Assembly: GCF_008830185.1 (NCBI RefSeq)
Contig: NZ_WAGX01000003.1
Span: forward strand, 62,001 to 126,000
Direction of reading: 5' to 3'
DNA length: 64,000 nt
Origin: Candidatus Galacturonatibacter soehngenii
GTDB lineage: Bacteria > Bacillota > Clostridia > Lachnospirales > Lachnospiraceae
In this document: piece by piece, positions 26,201 through 35,200 of the stretch
Layout: each line of letters starts with the position of its first letter
Numbering within the stretch: the stretch's first letter is position 1
Program-made: the position numbers and the translations under genes
Notes under the pieces: generated by a model
What the model was told of the DNA's origin: nothing
Databases searched by the model: none
The model's input: only the letters and a program-made list of their open reading frames with translations

Positions 26201-26250
26201 ATTCAGGGCAGATTCTGTAAGTTTCGTGACAGAATCTGCCCTGAATTTAT
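26201..26250. terminator. Long perfect hairpin closing the peptide cluster
   Basis: ATTCAGGGCAGATTCTGT (26201-26218) and ACAGAATCTGCCCTGAAT (26229-26246) are perfectly complementary over 18 bp with a 10-base loop. The T-tract is weak, but stability and position mark it as the end of the transcript. GC content of the stem contrasts with the AT-rich surroundings. Confidence 0.75.
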
Positions 26251-26340
26251 AGTATTTGGTTATTTGTCACAGTAAGAAGCAGATTCGACTGGATACAACT
26301 TGAAATGTTACACGAATTGAATATTACGGACATTCTTTTC

Positions 26341-26408
26341 TTGACGCAGAGAGCATTTTGTAGTATATTTTTATTGAACAGTTTAGTGAATTAAAGTGTT
26401 GCACTTTA
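26341..26408 (+). promoter_or_regulatory. Promoter and dyad upstream of the substrate-binding protein gene
   Basis: TTGACG (26341-26346), 17 bases and TATATT (26364-26369) make a strong promoter. Downstream, TAAAGTG-TTG-CACTTTA (26392-26408) is a perfect 7-bp dyad near position +17, a possible operator. No T-box motif is present in the leader. The remainder of 26251-26340 shows nothing else. Confidence 0.65.
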
Positions 26409-26491
26409 GCTTGATAACAAAATAAAATTTGATTATTTATTTATCCAAGCAGCTCACAGGTTCAAAAAAAGATTCGAGGAGAAGATACTGT

Positions 26492-27523
26492 ATGAAAAAG
26501 AAAATTTTATCGATTACGTTAGCATTATCACTTGCTGCATCGCTTGCTGCATGCGGATCAAGCACGGGAACAAAAGAACAGCCTTCAACAAATGAGACTG
26601 TAGTAGAGAATACAGAATCAACAGATACAGCATCAGACGATACAATTTATAAAATTGGAGTATGTCAGCTAGTTCAGCATGATGCTTTGGATGCAGCGTA
26701 TGATGGATTTATAGATGGGTTAAAAGAAGCTGGTTTTGAAGAAGGTAAGAATCTAAAGATTGATTATCAAAATGCACAAGGAGAACAGGCTAACTGTGCT
26801 ACGATTGCATCAAAACTGGTAAACGATCAAGATGATTTGATTCTTGCAATAGCAACTCCAGCCGCACAGGCTTGTGCAAATGCAACATCAGATATACCAA
26901 TTGTAGTGACTGCGGTAACAGACCCAGCGGAGTCAGGTTTGGTGGAGAGCAATGAAGCACCAGGGAAAAATGTTACTGGAACATCTGACTTAAATCCAAT
27001 TACAGAACAAATGGATCTCTTGGTAAAATTAGTGCCAGGAGCAAAAAAAATCGCTGTTTTATACAATTCCAGTGAATCAAATTCAAAGATTCAAGCAGAG
27101 ATGGCAAAAGAAGCAGGTGAAAAGCTTGGTTTGGAAGTGATTGATGCGACGGTATCTAGTTCAAACGAGATTCAACAGGTAGTTCAGTCCTTAGTTGGTA
27201 AGGTAGAAGCCGTTTATGCACCTACAGACAATATGATAGCAGCTGGTATGGCAACTGTAGCCATGGTTGCAAATGAAAATAATCTACCAGTAATCTGTGG
27301 TGAAGCAGGTATGGTAGAGGCAGGTGGACTTGCCACTTATGGAATTAATTATTATGAATTAGGTAAATTATCTGGTGCGCAAGCAGCAAAGATTTTAGAA
27401 GGCGAAGCAACACCAGCTAGCATGCCGATTGAATATTTAGATGCATCCAAACTTCAAGTGACTGTGAATGAAGAAGTAGCAAAACAGCTTGAAATTGAAA
27501 TTCCAGCAGATTTAACGAAATAG
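26492..27523 (+). CDS. ABC transporter substrate-binding lipoprotein, TrpX-like (ABC_sub_bind family)
   Basis: The product is 343 residues. A signal peptide with lipobox LAAC ends at the lipid-modified Cys near residue 22, followed by a Ser/Thr/Glu-rich linker. The binding domain begins at YKIGVCQLVQHDALD and contains VVTAVTDPAESGLVES and NITGTSDL-like (NVTGTSDL) motifs of the PF04392 family. Relatives bind tryptophan or other aromatic or small organic ligands. ATG at 26492 follows GAGGAGAAG. It is the first gene of an SBP-permease-ATPase operon. The ligand is unknown; the usual Trp T-box is absent. Confidence 0.9.
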   Translation: MKKKILSITLALSLAASLAACGSSTGTKEQPSTNETVVENTESTDTASDDTIYKIGVCQLVQHDALDAAYDGFIDGLKEAGFEEGKNLKIDYQNAQGEQANCATIASKLVNDQDDLILAIATPAAQACANATSDIPIVVTAVTDPAESGLVESNEAPGKNVTGTSDLNPITEQMDLLVKLVPGAKKIAVLYNSSESNSKIQAEMAKEAGEKLGLEVIDATVSSSNEIQQVVQSLVGKVEAVYAPTDNMIAAGMATVAMVANENNLPVICGEAGMVEAGGLATYGINYYELGKLSGAQAAKILEGEATPASMPIEYLDASKLQVTVNEEVAKQLEIEIPADLTK

Positions 27524-27586
27524 AATTTGAGAAAAATTTTACCTTTCTTTGAAAATTTAATAAGATAAGGAAGGGAAAGATTGCAG

Positions 27587-27612
27587 TTAGGACAGACACC
27601 CGTCTGTCCTAA
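27587..27612 (+). other. Intercistronic hairpin
   Basis: TTAGGACAGAC (27587-27597) and GTCTGTCCTAA (27602-27612) pair perfectly with loop ACCC. There is no T-tract. It probably protects or separates the binding-protein mRNA from the permease part, as is common when the SBP is needed in excess. Confidence 0.65.
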
Positions 27613-27650
27613 TACACGTTAGATGACAAAGTATTTAGGAGGATAATTAA

Positions 27651-28613
27651 ATGAGTTTTTTGATTTCATTATTATGGGCGACTCATGCAGCAACCGCGCA
27701 AGGAATTTTATTTGGAGTTATGGCACTAGGTGTATATATTACATTTCGTGTATTAGACTTTCCCGATATGACATGTGATGGTAGTTTTGTACTTGGCGGC
27801 TGTGTGAGTGCAGTTTTAATTGTAAAAGCAGGATGGAATCCTTATGTTACACTTATCGTTGCTGTTTTAGCAGGAGGAGCTTCAGGAGCAATTACAGCTT
27901 TTTTACATAATAAGTGTAAAATACCAGCGATTCTTTCAGGAATATTAACGATGACAGCGCTTTACTCGATAAATATTCGAGTAATGGGACAAGCGAATAC
28001 AACATTATTGGGTGTAGATACAGTTGTTAGCATGGTAAAAGACATTTTACCAGAATCAATACAAGGAATTGCTAATTTCACAAATTGGGTCGTTATAGTT
28101 CTTGGATGTATATTTGTAACATTGGTTACAATGTTTATGTACTGGTTTTTTGGGACCGAAATTGGTTGCGCCATTCGTGCAACTGGAAATAATGGAGATA
28201 TGGTTCGTGCGCTGGGAGAAGATACGGACAAGATGAAGATGCTTGGCTTGGTTATTGGTAATAGCTTGGTAGCACTTTCAGGAGCCTTGGTGGCTCAAAG
28301 TCAAGGCTATGCAGACGTTGGTATGGGAGTAGGAACCATTGTAATTGGTCTGGCATCTATTGTAATTGGTGAAGTAATCATGAGCCGAGCAAGAACCTTT
28401 AAATTTCGCTTGATATCAATTTTATTAGGGGCAGTGATTTATCGTGTTATCATTGCTTGGGTACTTCAAATGGGATTAAAAGCAACAGATCTTAAGCTTT
28501 TAACCGCCCTTGTGGTTGCAATCGCTCTTACAATTCCTAAAATGCTAGGGGCAACAGCTGCCAGTAAGGCTACTATATCTATGAAAGGAGGCGATAGCAA
28601 TGCTAAACATTAA
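27651..28613 (+). CDS. ABC transporter permease, TrpY-like (branched-chain type)
   Basis: The product is 320 residues with about nine membrane helices. GVMALGVYITFRVLDFPDMT and the Gly-rich GLVIGNSLVALSGALVAQSQ match BPD_transp_2 permeases of the TrpXYZ / branched-chain amino-acid class. It starts 127 bases after the binding protein gene, behind an RNA hairpin, with AGGAGG before ATG. It overlaps the ATPase gene by 14 bases. Confidence 0.9.
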   Translation: MSFLISLLWATHAATAQGILFGVMALGVYITFRVLDFPDMTCDGSFVLGGCVSAVLIVKAGWNPYVTLIVAVLAGGASGAITAFLHNKCKIPAILSGILTMTALYSINIRVMGQANTTLLGVDTVVSMVKDILPESIQGIANFTNWVVIVLGCIFVTLVTMFMYWFFGTEIGCAIRATGNNGDMVRALGEDTDKMKMLGLVIGNSLVALSGALVAQSQGYADVGMGVGTIVIGLASIVIGEVIMSRARTFKFRLISILLGAVIYRVIIAWVLQMGLKATDLKLLTALVVAIALTIPKMLGATAASKATISMKGGDSNAKH

Positions 28614-29394
28614 TGAAGTATATAAAACTTTTAACCCAGGAACGATTAATGAGAAAAAAGCGTTAAATGGAGTGAATCTAAATCTAAATTCAGAAGATTT
28701 TGTTACAGTTATTGGAGGAAATGGTGCTGGAAAATCCACCATTCTTAACATGATTGCAGGAGTATACCCAATTGACAGAGGATCAATTATTTTAGATGGG
28801 ATTGATATTACTTATTTACCAGAACATAAAAGAGCTCATTATCTAGGAAGAGTATTTCAAGATCCGATGAAGGGAACTGCATCAAATATGGAGATTCAAG
28901 AAAACCTTGCTATTGCGTACCGTAGAGGTAAGAAAAGAGGACTTAGCTGGGGAATTACTAAGGCAGAGAAAGAAAAGTTTCATGAAGAACTAAAAGTATT
29001 GGGACTTGGCTTAGAAGATCGAATGACATCAAAGGTAGGATTGCTATCTGGTGGTCAACGACAGGCACTCACACTTTTAATGGCAACACTTCAAAAGCCT
29101 AAATTACTTTTACTAGATGAGCATACTGCGGCACTTGATCCAAAAACAGCAAGAAATGTACTTAGTTTGACAAATGAAATCATTCAGGCTGATAAACTAA
29201 CAGCAATTATGATTACACATAATATGAAGGACGCGATAAAGTATGGAAATCGTCTAATCATGATGCATGAAGGACGTGTTGTATATGATGTTGCTGGAGA
29301 AGAAAAGAAGAATCTTCAGGTATCTGATTTGCTCGCTAAATTTGAGCAGGCGAGTGGTGGAGAGTTTGCTAATGATAGAATGATGCTAGCTTAA
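28600..29394 (+). CDS. ABC transporter ATP-binding protein, TrpZ-like
   Basis: The product is 264 residues. Walker A IGGNGAGKST lies near 37-46, signature LSGGQRQALTLLMATL, Walker B LLLLDEHTAALDPK (with DEHTAALDP typical of this TrpZ-like group) and switch MITHNMKDA. ATG at 28600 lies inside the permease end and follows AAAGGAGGCGA. It energises the transporter made with the two preceding genes. A terminator follows at 29468-29496. Confidence 0.92.
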   Translation: MLNINEVYKTFNPGTINEKKALNGVNLNLNSEDFVTVIGGNGAGKSTILNMIAGVYPIDRGSIILDGIDITYLPEHKRAHYLGRVFQDPMKGTASNMEIQENLAIAYRRGKKRGLSWGITKAEKEKFHEELKVLGLGLEDRMTSKVGLLSGGQRQALTLLMATLQKPKLLLLDEHTAALDPKTARNVLSLTNEIIQADKLTAIMITHNMKDAIKYGNRLIMMHEGRVVYDVAGEEKKNLQVSDLLAKFEQASGGEFANDRMMLA

Positions 29395-29467
29395 GAATTA
29401 TAGAGGAAAATTTACGAATGGATAAATTGACATAGCAATCATTTTATAGTACGATAATGATTAAAGT

Positions 29468-29498
29468 AAAGGCGCTCAGGAAATTGAGTGCCTTTTAT
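29468..29498 (+). terminator. Intrinsic terminator after the ABC operon
   Basis: AAAGGCGCTCA (29468-29478) pairs with TGAGTGCCTTT (29485-29495), one G-T pair, followed by TTTATT. Confidence 0.82.
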
Positions 29499-29522
29499 TA
29501 TATATAAATTGGAGGGTTGACC

Positions 29523-30461
29523 ATGGTTAAAACAGTAGTCTGTGTTGGACTGCCAATAGATGAAAAATTATTCATTCAAAAAAATAGGCTTGCGCCAGAG
29601 TCTGTAACTGGGAAAGAAAAGAGGATTACAATTGTTACAGGAACACATGGCGATGAATTAGATGGTCAATATGTATGCTATCAATTGATAAATAAAATAA
29701 ATCAGAATCAAGGAAAATTAAAGGGTATTGTAGACGTCTATCCGGCACTGAATCCACTTGGAATTGATTCTGTTTCAAGAGGAATTCCGATGTTTGAGTT
29801 GGATATGAACCGAATTTTCCCTGGATCTCGAGATGCCGCGATGACAGAAAATGTTGCTGCAGATATTATTGAAGATATCATGGGGTCTGATTTGTGTGTT
29901 GATATACATTCTAGTAATGTATTTTTAAAAGAAACTTTGCAAGTAAGAATTAGCAATGAAAATGAGAAAAAACTTCTCCCATACGCAAAATTATTAAATA
30001 CCAATCTTATCTGGATACATGAATCCGTCACTGTTTTAGAAGCAACATTGGGACATAGTTTAAATTCCATGAGAGTACCTACACTTGTAGTTGAAATGGG
30101 AGTGGGGATGAGAATTACGAAAGAATATGGAGACCATCTGGTTGATGGGATTTTCCGCCTTATGGTTGAACTTGGGATATGGGAAGAGGAGTCCATTCCA
30201 ATTAAAGCCCCTATCATTGCTACAAAAGACGAGGTCAAAGTTATTCATGCACAACATGCGGGCGTGTTTGTAAAAGAAATTGAACACAATGACTGGATTC
30301 GCGAAGGAGAGATAATCGGTAATATTATAAATGGCTTAACAGGTGAAATAGAAGAGGTTATCACTGCCCCAAGTGATGGTATTGTATTTACATTACGTGA
30401 ATACCCGATTGTGTATACAGGCTCTTTAATTGCCAGAATCGTAGGAGGTGCGACAAAATGA
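29523..30461 (+). CDS. Succinylglutamate desuccinylase/aspartoacylase family metalloenzyme
   Basis: The product is 312 residues. The zinc ligands of the M14-like AstE/ASPA fold are visible: His42 and Glu45 in TGTHGDE, and His129 in CVDIHSS. Glu190 in VVEMG fits the catalytic base. The C-terminal 80 residues resemble a lipoyl-like barrel (VKEIEHNDWIREGEIIGNII). The reaction is hydrolysis of an N-acyl amino acid or similar amide; the substrate is unknown. ATG at 29523 follows GGAGGG. The stop overlaps the start of a paralogue by four bases. Location after an amino-acid-type ABC transporter suggests linked substrates, though a terminator separates them. Confidence 0.87.
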   Translation: MVKTVVCVGLPIDEKLFIQKNRLAPESVTGKEKRITIVTGTHGDELDGQYVCYQLINKINQNQGKLKGIVDVYPALNPLGIDSVSRGIPMFELDMNRIFPGSRDAAMTENVAADIIEDIMGSDLCVDIHSSNVFLKETLQVRISNENEKKLLPYAKLLNTNLIWIHESVTVLEATLGHSLNSMRVPTLVVEMGVGMRITKEYGDHLVDGIFRLMVELGIWEEESIPIKAPIIATKDEVKVIHAQHAGVFVKEIEHNDWIREGEIIGNIINGLTGEIEEVITAPSDGIVFTLREYPIVYTGSLIARIVGGATK

Positions 30462-31393
30462 GAAAGGAAACGATTTATTCATTAAAGGCACCTTATCGTG
30501 ATGCGTTAAGAGTAAGCGGATATCGCTTTGGAAAAGGTGATAAGGCTGCGTGTATAGTTGGAGCAATTCGTGGAAATGAAATACAACAACTATATATCTG
30601 CTCCCAGTTAATCAAAGCTCTCACTGAATTAGAAAAGAAAGGAGCAATTGTAAATAACAATGAAATTCTTGTGATACCTTCTGTGAATCATTATTCTATG
30701 AACATAGGAAAGCGATTCTGGGCCTTAGATAATACCGATATTAATCGAATGTTTCCAGGTAATATGGAGGGAGAGACAACACAAAGGATTGCAGCAGGAG
30801 TGTTTGAGAAAGTACAAGGATATAGCTATGGTATACAATTTGCAAGCTTCTATATGCCAGGTGACTTTGTGCCACATGTCAGGATGATGGAGACGGGTTA
30901 CCAAAGTGCGAGTCTTGCGAACTTATTTGGACTTCCTTATGTAGTAGTAAGAAAACCAACACCCTTTGATATGTCGACACTAAACTATAACTGGCAGCAA
31001 TGGAAAACCAATGCTTTTTCCATTTATACGAACGAAACAGATGTAATTGATGAAGTGTCAGCGAGGCAGGCTGTTTCAGCAGTGCTTAGATTTTTGACTA
31101 GAATGGGTATTATACGATATAATAGCCACGGAGGATATATTGCAAATATAATTAATGAAAACGATCTTACCTTGGTTCGTAACAAAGACGCAGGAATTTA
31201 CCGCAGGATTAAATTACCAGGAGAAGAAGTACACAGAGGTGACATCTTAGCAGAAATAATGAATCCTTACGAAGGTGAGGTTATATCACAAGTAATAGCG
31301 CCCACCGATGGAATTATTTTCTTTTCACATAAATCTCCCCTTGTAAATGAGAACGAAATCGTTTATAAAATAATAAGAAGGTTACATGAATGA
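30458..31393 (+). CDS. Aspartoacylase-like paralogue without zinc ligands (probable pseudoenzyme)
   Basis: The product is 311 residues, almost the same length as the preceding gene and alignable without gaps through key segments. At the positions of the upstream enzyme's zinc ligands His42 and His129 it has Arg38 (GAIRGNE) and Ala129 (GIQFASF), and at catalytic Glu190 it has Tyr190. Only the second ligand Glu (Glu41) remains. The C-terminal lipoyl-like barrel is kept. It is likely a non-catalytic partner or regulator of its neighbour, with which it overlaps by ATGA. It is not obviously decaying, since the frame is intact. Confidence 0.8.
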   Translation: MRKETIYSLKAPYRDALRVSGYRFGKGDKAACIVGAIRGNEIQQLYICSQLIKALTELEKKGAIVNNNEILVIPSVNHYSMNIGKRFWALDNTDINRMFPGNMEGETTQRIAAGVFEKVQGYSYGIQFASFYMPGDFVPHVRMMETGYQSASLANLFGLPYVVVRKPTPFDMSTLNYNWQQWKTNAFSIYTNETDVIDEVSARQAVSAVLRFLTRMGIIRYNSHGGYIANIINENDLTLVRNKDAGIYRRIKLPGEEVHRGDILAEIMNPYEGEVISQVIAPTDGIIFFSHKSPLVNENEIVYKIIRRLHE

Positions 31394-31418
31394 GCAAAGG
31401 ATAAAAAAGGGAGAAAAT

Positions 31419-32105
31419 ATGAACAAAGTAAGAAACAGCATTGCAATCATAGGTTCCATTCTATTTATAGTAGCTCTATTTTTTACTAGCTTTCAGATTG
31501 TACTATATGGAATACCAGGATTTTATGAACGCGAATATAGTAAATACAATGTGCTTGATGATGTAAAAATGGAGATGGAAGATGTTTTATATGTGACAGA
31601 TGAAATGATGGATTATCTCATTGACAAAAGAAGTGATTTAGTAATAGAAACAAAGGTAGATGGACAAGCACGCGAATTTTTTAATGAAAGAGAAAAGCTT
31701 CATATGGAAGACGTGAAGAGACTATTTTTACAAGGTCTTTTATTACGAAACATCGCAGGTATCTTAACCATTCTAGCAATCATTGGATTGGTTTTATTAA
31801 AAACTGATTTAAAAAAAGTGTTACCAAAAGCATTTATTATTGCAACTATTGTAGTTGGTATTCTATCAACTATCTTTGCATTTTATGTAGCGAATCATTT
31901 TGCAGAGGTATTTGTACAATTTCATTTGATTTTCTTTGATAATGATTTGTGGTTATTGAATCCCGAAACGGATTTAATGATTAATATCTTGCCAGAAGGT
32001 TTTTTCTTTGATACAGTAAAAGCAATTGGTGCAACGTTTGGAGTGTTGCTAGGAGTTTTATTAGTTGCATCGGGAATCATTGTAAAAAGAAATAAAGATA
32101 AATAA
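31419..32105 (+). CDS. TIGR01906 family integral membrane protein (DUF1461)
   Basis: The product is 228 residues with four membrane helices: one N-terminal, two near 105-165 and one at the C-terminus. The extracytoplasmic segment after helix 1 contains the conserved EREYSKYNVLDDV and LYVTDEMMDYLIDK motifs of the family. The function is unknown. ATG at 31419 follows AAGGGAG; an in-frame ATG at 31386 lies inside the previous gene and lacks a ribosome site. It may be co-transcribed with the two aspartoacylase-like genes. Confidence 0.85.
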   Translation: MNKVRNSIAIIGSILFIVALFFTSFQIVLYGIPGFYEREYSKYNVLDDVKMEMEDVLYVTDEMMDYLIDKRSDLVIETKVDGQAREFFNEREKLHMEDVKRLFLQGLLLRNIAGILTILAIIGLVLLKTDLKKVLPKAFIIATIVVGILSTIFAFYVANHFAEVFVQFHLIFFDNDLWLLNPETDLMINILPEGFFFDTVKAIGATFGVLLGVLLVASGIIVKRNKDK

Positions 32106-32139
32106 GGTTAAAAATATTATAGATTAGAAAATATTATAA

Positions 32140-32185
32140 ATACCATAAGATATATTAATTTTATTAATGATATATCTTGTGGTAT
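32140..32185. terminator. AT-rich inverted repeat before purL
   Basis: ATACCATAAGATATAT (32140-32155) pairs with ATATATCTTGTGGTAT (32170-32185), 16 bp with one wobble. It may end the upstream transcript; no long T-tract follows. Confidence 0.5.
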
Positions 32186-32241
32186 TATATTGTATAGGAA
32201 TTTGAACTTGGGATAAATGGAGAATCTTTGGAGGTAAATGT

Positions 32242-35200
32242 ATGAGCGTAAAACGAATATTTGTTGAAAAAAAAGAACCTTATGCGGTAAAGGCAAAGGA
32301 GTTAAAGGAAGAGATTGAAAGTTATCTTGGGATTCAAAACGTTGCATCGGTACGTGTGTTAATACGTTATGATATAGAAAACTTATCAGAAGAAATTTAC
32401 AAAAAGGCATGTAATACGGTGTTTTCAGAGCCACCTGTGGATAATCTATATGAAGAAACGTTTGATATTGGAAAGAATGCCAATGTATTTAGCGTAGAAT
32501 TTTTACCAGGGCAATTTGACCAACGAGCAGATTCAGCCGTACAGTGTGTAAAGATGCTAAGTGAAGAAGAAGAACCAGAGATAAAAACTGCGGTTACTTA
32601 CGTAATTCAAGGCGATATTTCACAAGAAGAGCTGGAACAGATTAAGAGCTATTGTATCAATCCAGTGGATTCTAGAGAAACAGATTTGGCTAAACCAACG
32701 ACTTTAGTGACAGAATTTGAAGAGCCAGCAGATGTCATTATTTTTTCTGATTTTATTAAGATGAATCAAACAAAACTAGAAGAACTATATCAATCTTTGA
32801 ATTTGGCTATGACGTTCAAAGACTTTCTCCATATTCAAACTTATTTTCAGTCAGAAGAAAAAAGAGATCCTTCTATGACTGAAATTAGAGTACTTGATAC
32901 CTATTGGTCAGACCATTGTCGTCATACGACTTTTTCTACCGAATTAAAAGAGGTATCCTTTGAAGAAGGATATTACAAGACTCCAATTGTTAAAACCTAT
33001 GAAAAATACCTTGCAGATCGAGAAGAGATATTCAAAGGTAGAGACGATAAATTTGTATGCCTTATGGATTTGGCTTTAATGGCAATGCGTAAATTAAAAG
33101 CGGATGGAAAACTTAACGATTTGGAAGAGTCAGACGAGATAAACGCATGTAGTATCGTTGTTCCAGTTGAAATTGATGGTAAAGAGGAAGAATGGTTAGT
33201 GAGTTTTAAAAATGAAACACATAATCATCCAACTGAAATTGAGCCGTTTGGTGGAGCAGCAACATGTCTAGGAGGAGCAATTAGAGATCCATTGTCTGGT
33301 CGATCTTACGTATATCAAGCAATGCGTATTACAGGTGCGGCTGATCCTACAATACCACTTGATGAAACATTAAAGGGAAAACTTCCGCAAAGAAAGATTG
33401 TAACTGGAGCAGCAAGTGGTTACAGTTCTTATGGAAATCAAATCGGACTGGCTACTGGATATGTAAAAGAGGTATATCATCCTAATTTTGTAGCAAAAAG
33501 AATGGAAATTGGTGCTGTTATGGGAGCAGCTCCTAGAAAAAATGTAATGAGAGAAAGCTCAGATCCAGGGGATATCATTATTTTACTTGGAGGAAGAACA
33601 GGAAGAGATGGATGTGGTGGTGCAACAGGTTCCTCAAAAGTCCATACAGAGGAATCCATTGAAACTTGTGGTGCAGAAGTACAAAAAGGTAATGCACCAA
33701 CAGAGAGAAAAATACAAAGACTGTTTCGTAGAGAAGAAGTAAGTAAATTAATTAAAAAATGTAATGATTTTGGTGCAGGCGGTGTTTCCGTAGCAATTGG
33801 AGAACTAGCAGACGGACTTCATATCTATCTAGATAAAGTACCAAAAAAATATGCTGGTTTGGATGGAACGGAAATAGCGATTTCGGAATCACAAGAAAGA
33901 ATGGCAGTTGTAATAGATCCAAAGGATGTAAAAGAATTTTTATCGTATGCAAAAGAAGAAAATTTAGAGGCAGTTGAAGTTGCAACGGTTACAAAAGAAC
34001 CAAGACTTGTTATGCTTTGGAGAGATAAGGAGATTGTAAATATTTCAAGAGCCTTTTTAGATACCAATGGAGCGCATCAAGAGACAACAGTAGAAGTAAC
34101 CATTCCAAAGCAGGAAGAGAGCTTTTTTAAAGTAGGAAAAGTAGATAATGTTAAGGAGAAATGGCTTACTACCTTAAAAAATCTGAATGTTTGCTCTCAA
34201 AAAGGTCTGGTTGAAATGTTTGATTCATCCATAGGAGCGGGATCTGTGCTTATGCCATATGGGGGAAAATACCAGTTAACAGAAACACAGTGCATGGTTG
34301 CTAAGCTACCTGTTTTAAAGGGAGTGACAGATACCGTAACAATGATGAGCTATGGCTATGATCCATATTTATCAAGTTGGAGTCCATATCATGGGTCTGT
34401 GTATGCAATTCTTCAATCAGTTGCTAAGATTGTAGCAGCAGGTGGAGATTATAAAAAGATACGATTTACATTTCAAGAGTATTTTAAACGAATGACAGAA
34501 GATCCAAAAAGATGGGGTGAGCCATTTGTCGCTTTGCTAGGAGCATATGAAGCACAAATGGGATTAGGATTACCATCAATTGGAGGAAAAGATAGTATGT
34601 CTGGCAGCTTCCATGACATTGATGTACCACCAACACTTACTTCCTTTGCGGTAAATGTTGCCAGTTACAAAGACATCATTACGCCTGAATTAAAGCAAGC
34701 GGGAAATAAGCTGGTTCGTTTTACGATAGAAAAAGATGAGTATGAGTTACCTGTTTATGAGAAGGTTATGAAATTGTATGAAGAGATTCATACCGCAATT
34801 CAAAACAAGGTAATTGTATCTGCTTATGTGCCAGATGCGTATGGTATTGCGTCTTCGATTAGTAAAATGGCATTTGGTAACAAATTAGGCGTAAAATTAG
34901 AAGATAGCATAAAGGAAGAAGAGCTATTTGCTGTTGAGTTTGGTAATATAATTGCAGAGGTTTCAAAAGACCAGCTAGATAAGCTAAATGGTAATTTCAC
35001 AGTGATTGGTGAAGTAACAAAAGATGCGACTTTTACCTATAAAGATACGGTTATTCAGATGGAAGAAGCATTACATGCTTGGACCAATACATTAGAAAAG
35101 GTATTTCCTACATCATCACATGAAAAGAAGAGTGAAATAAAAACAGGTTTGTATCAAAGTAAAGAGATTTATGTTGCAAAAAATAAAGTAGCCAAACCAA

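Noticed and set aside
26251-26491. Tryptophan T-box expected before a TrpX-like gene
   Set aside because: I searched the leader for a GGTGG-ACCGCGG core and found none.
29738-30238. 166-codon open frame on the minus strand
   Set aside because: It is antisense to the aspartoacylase-like gene, which has clear active-site motifs; the minus-strand product has low-complexity Ser/Ile composition and no ribosome site.
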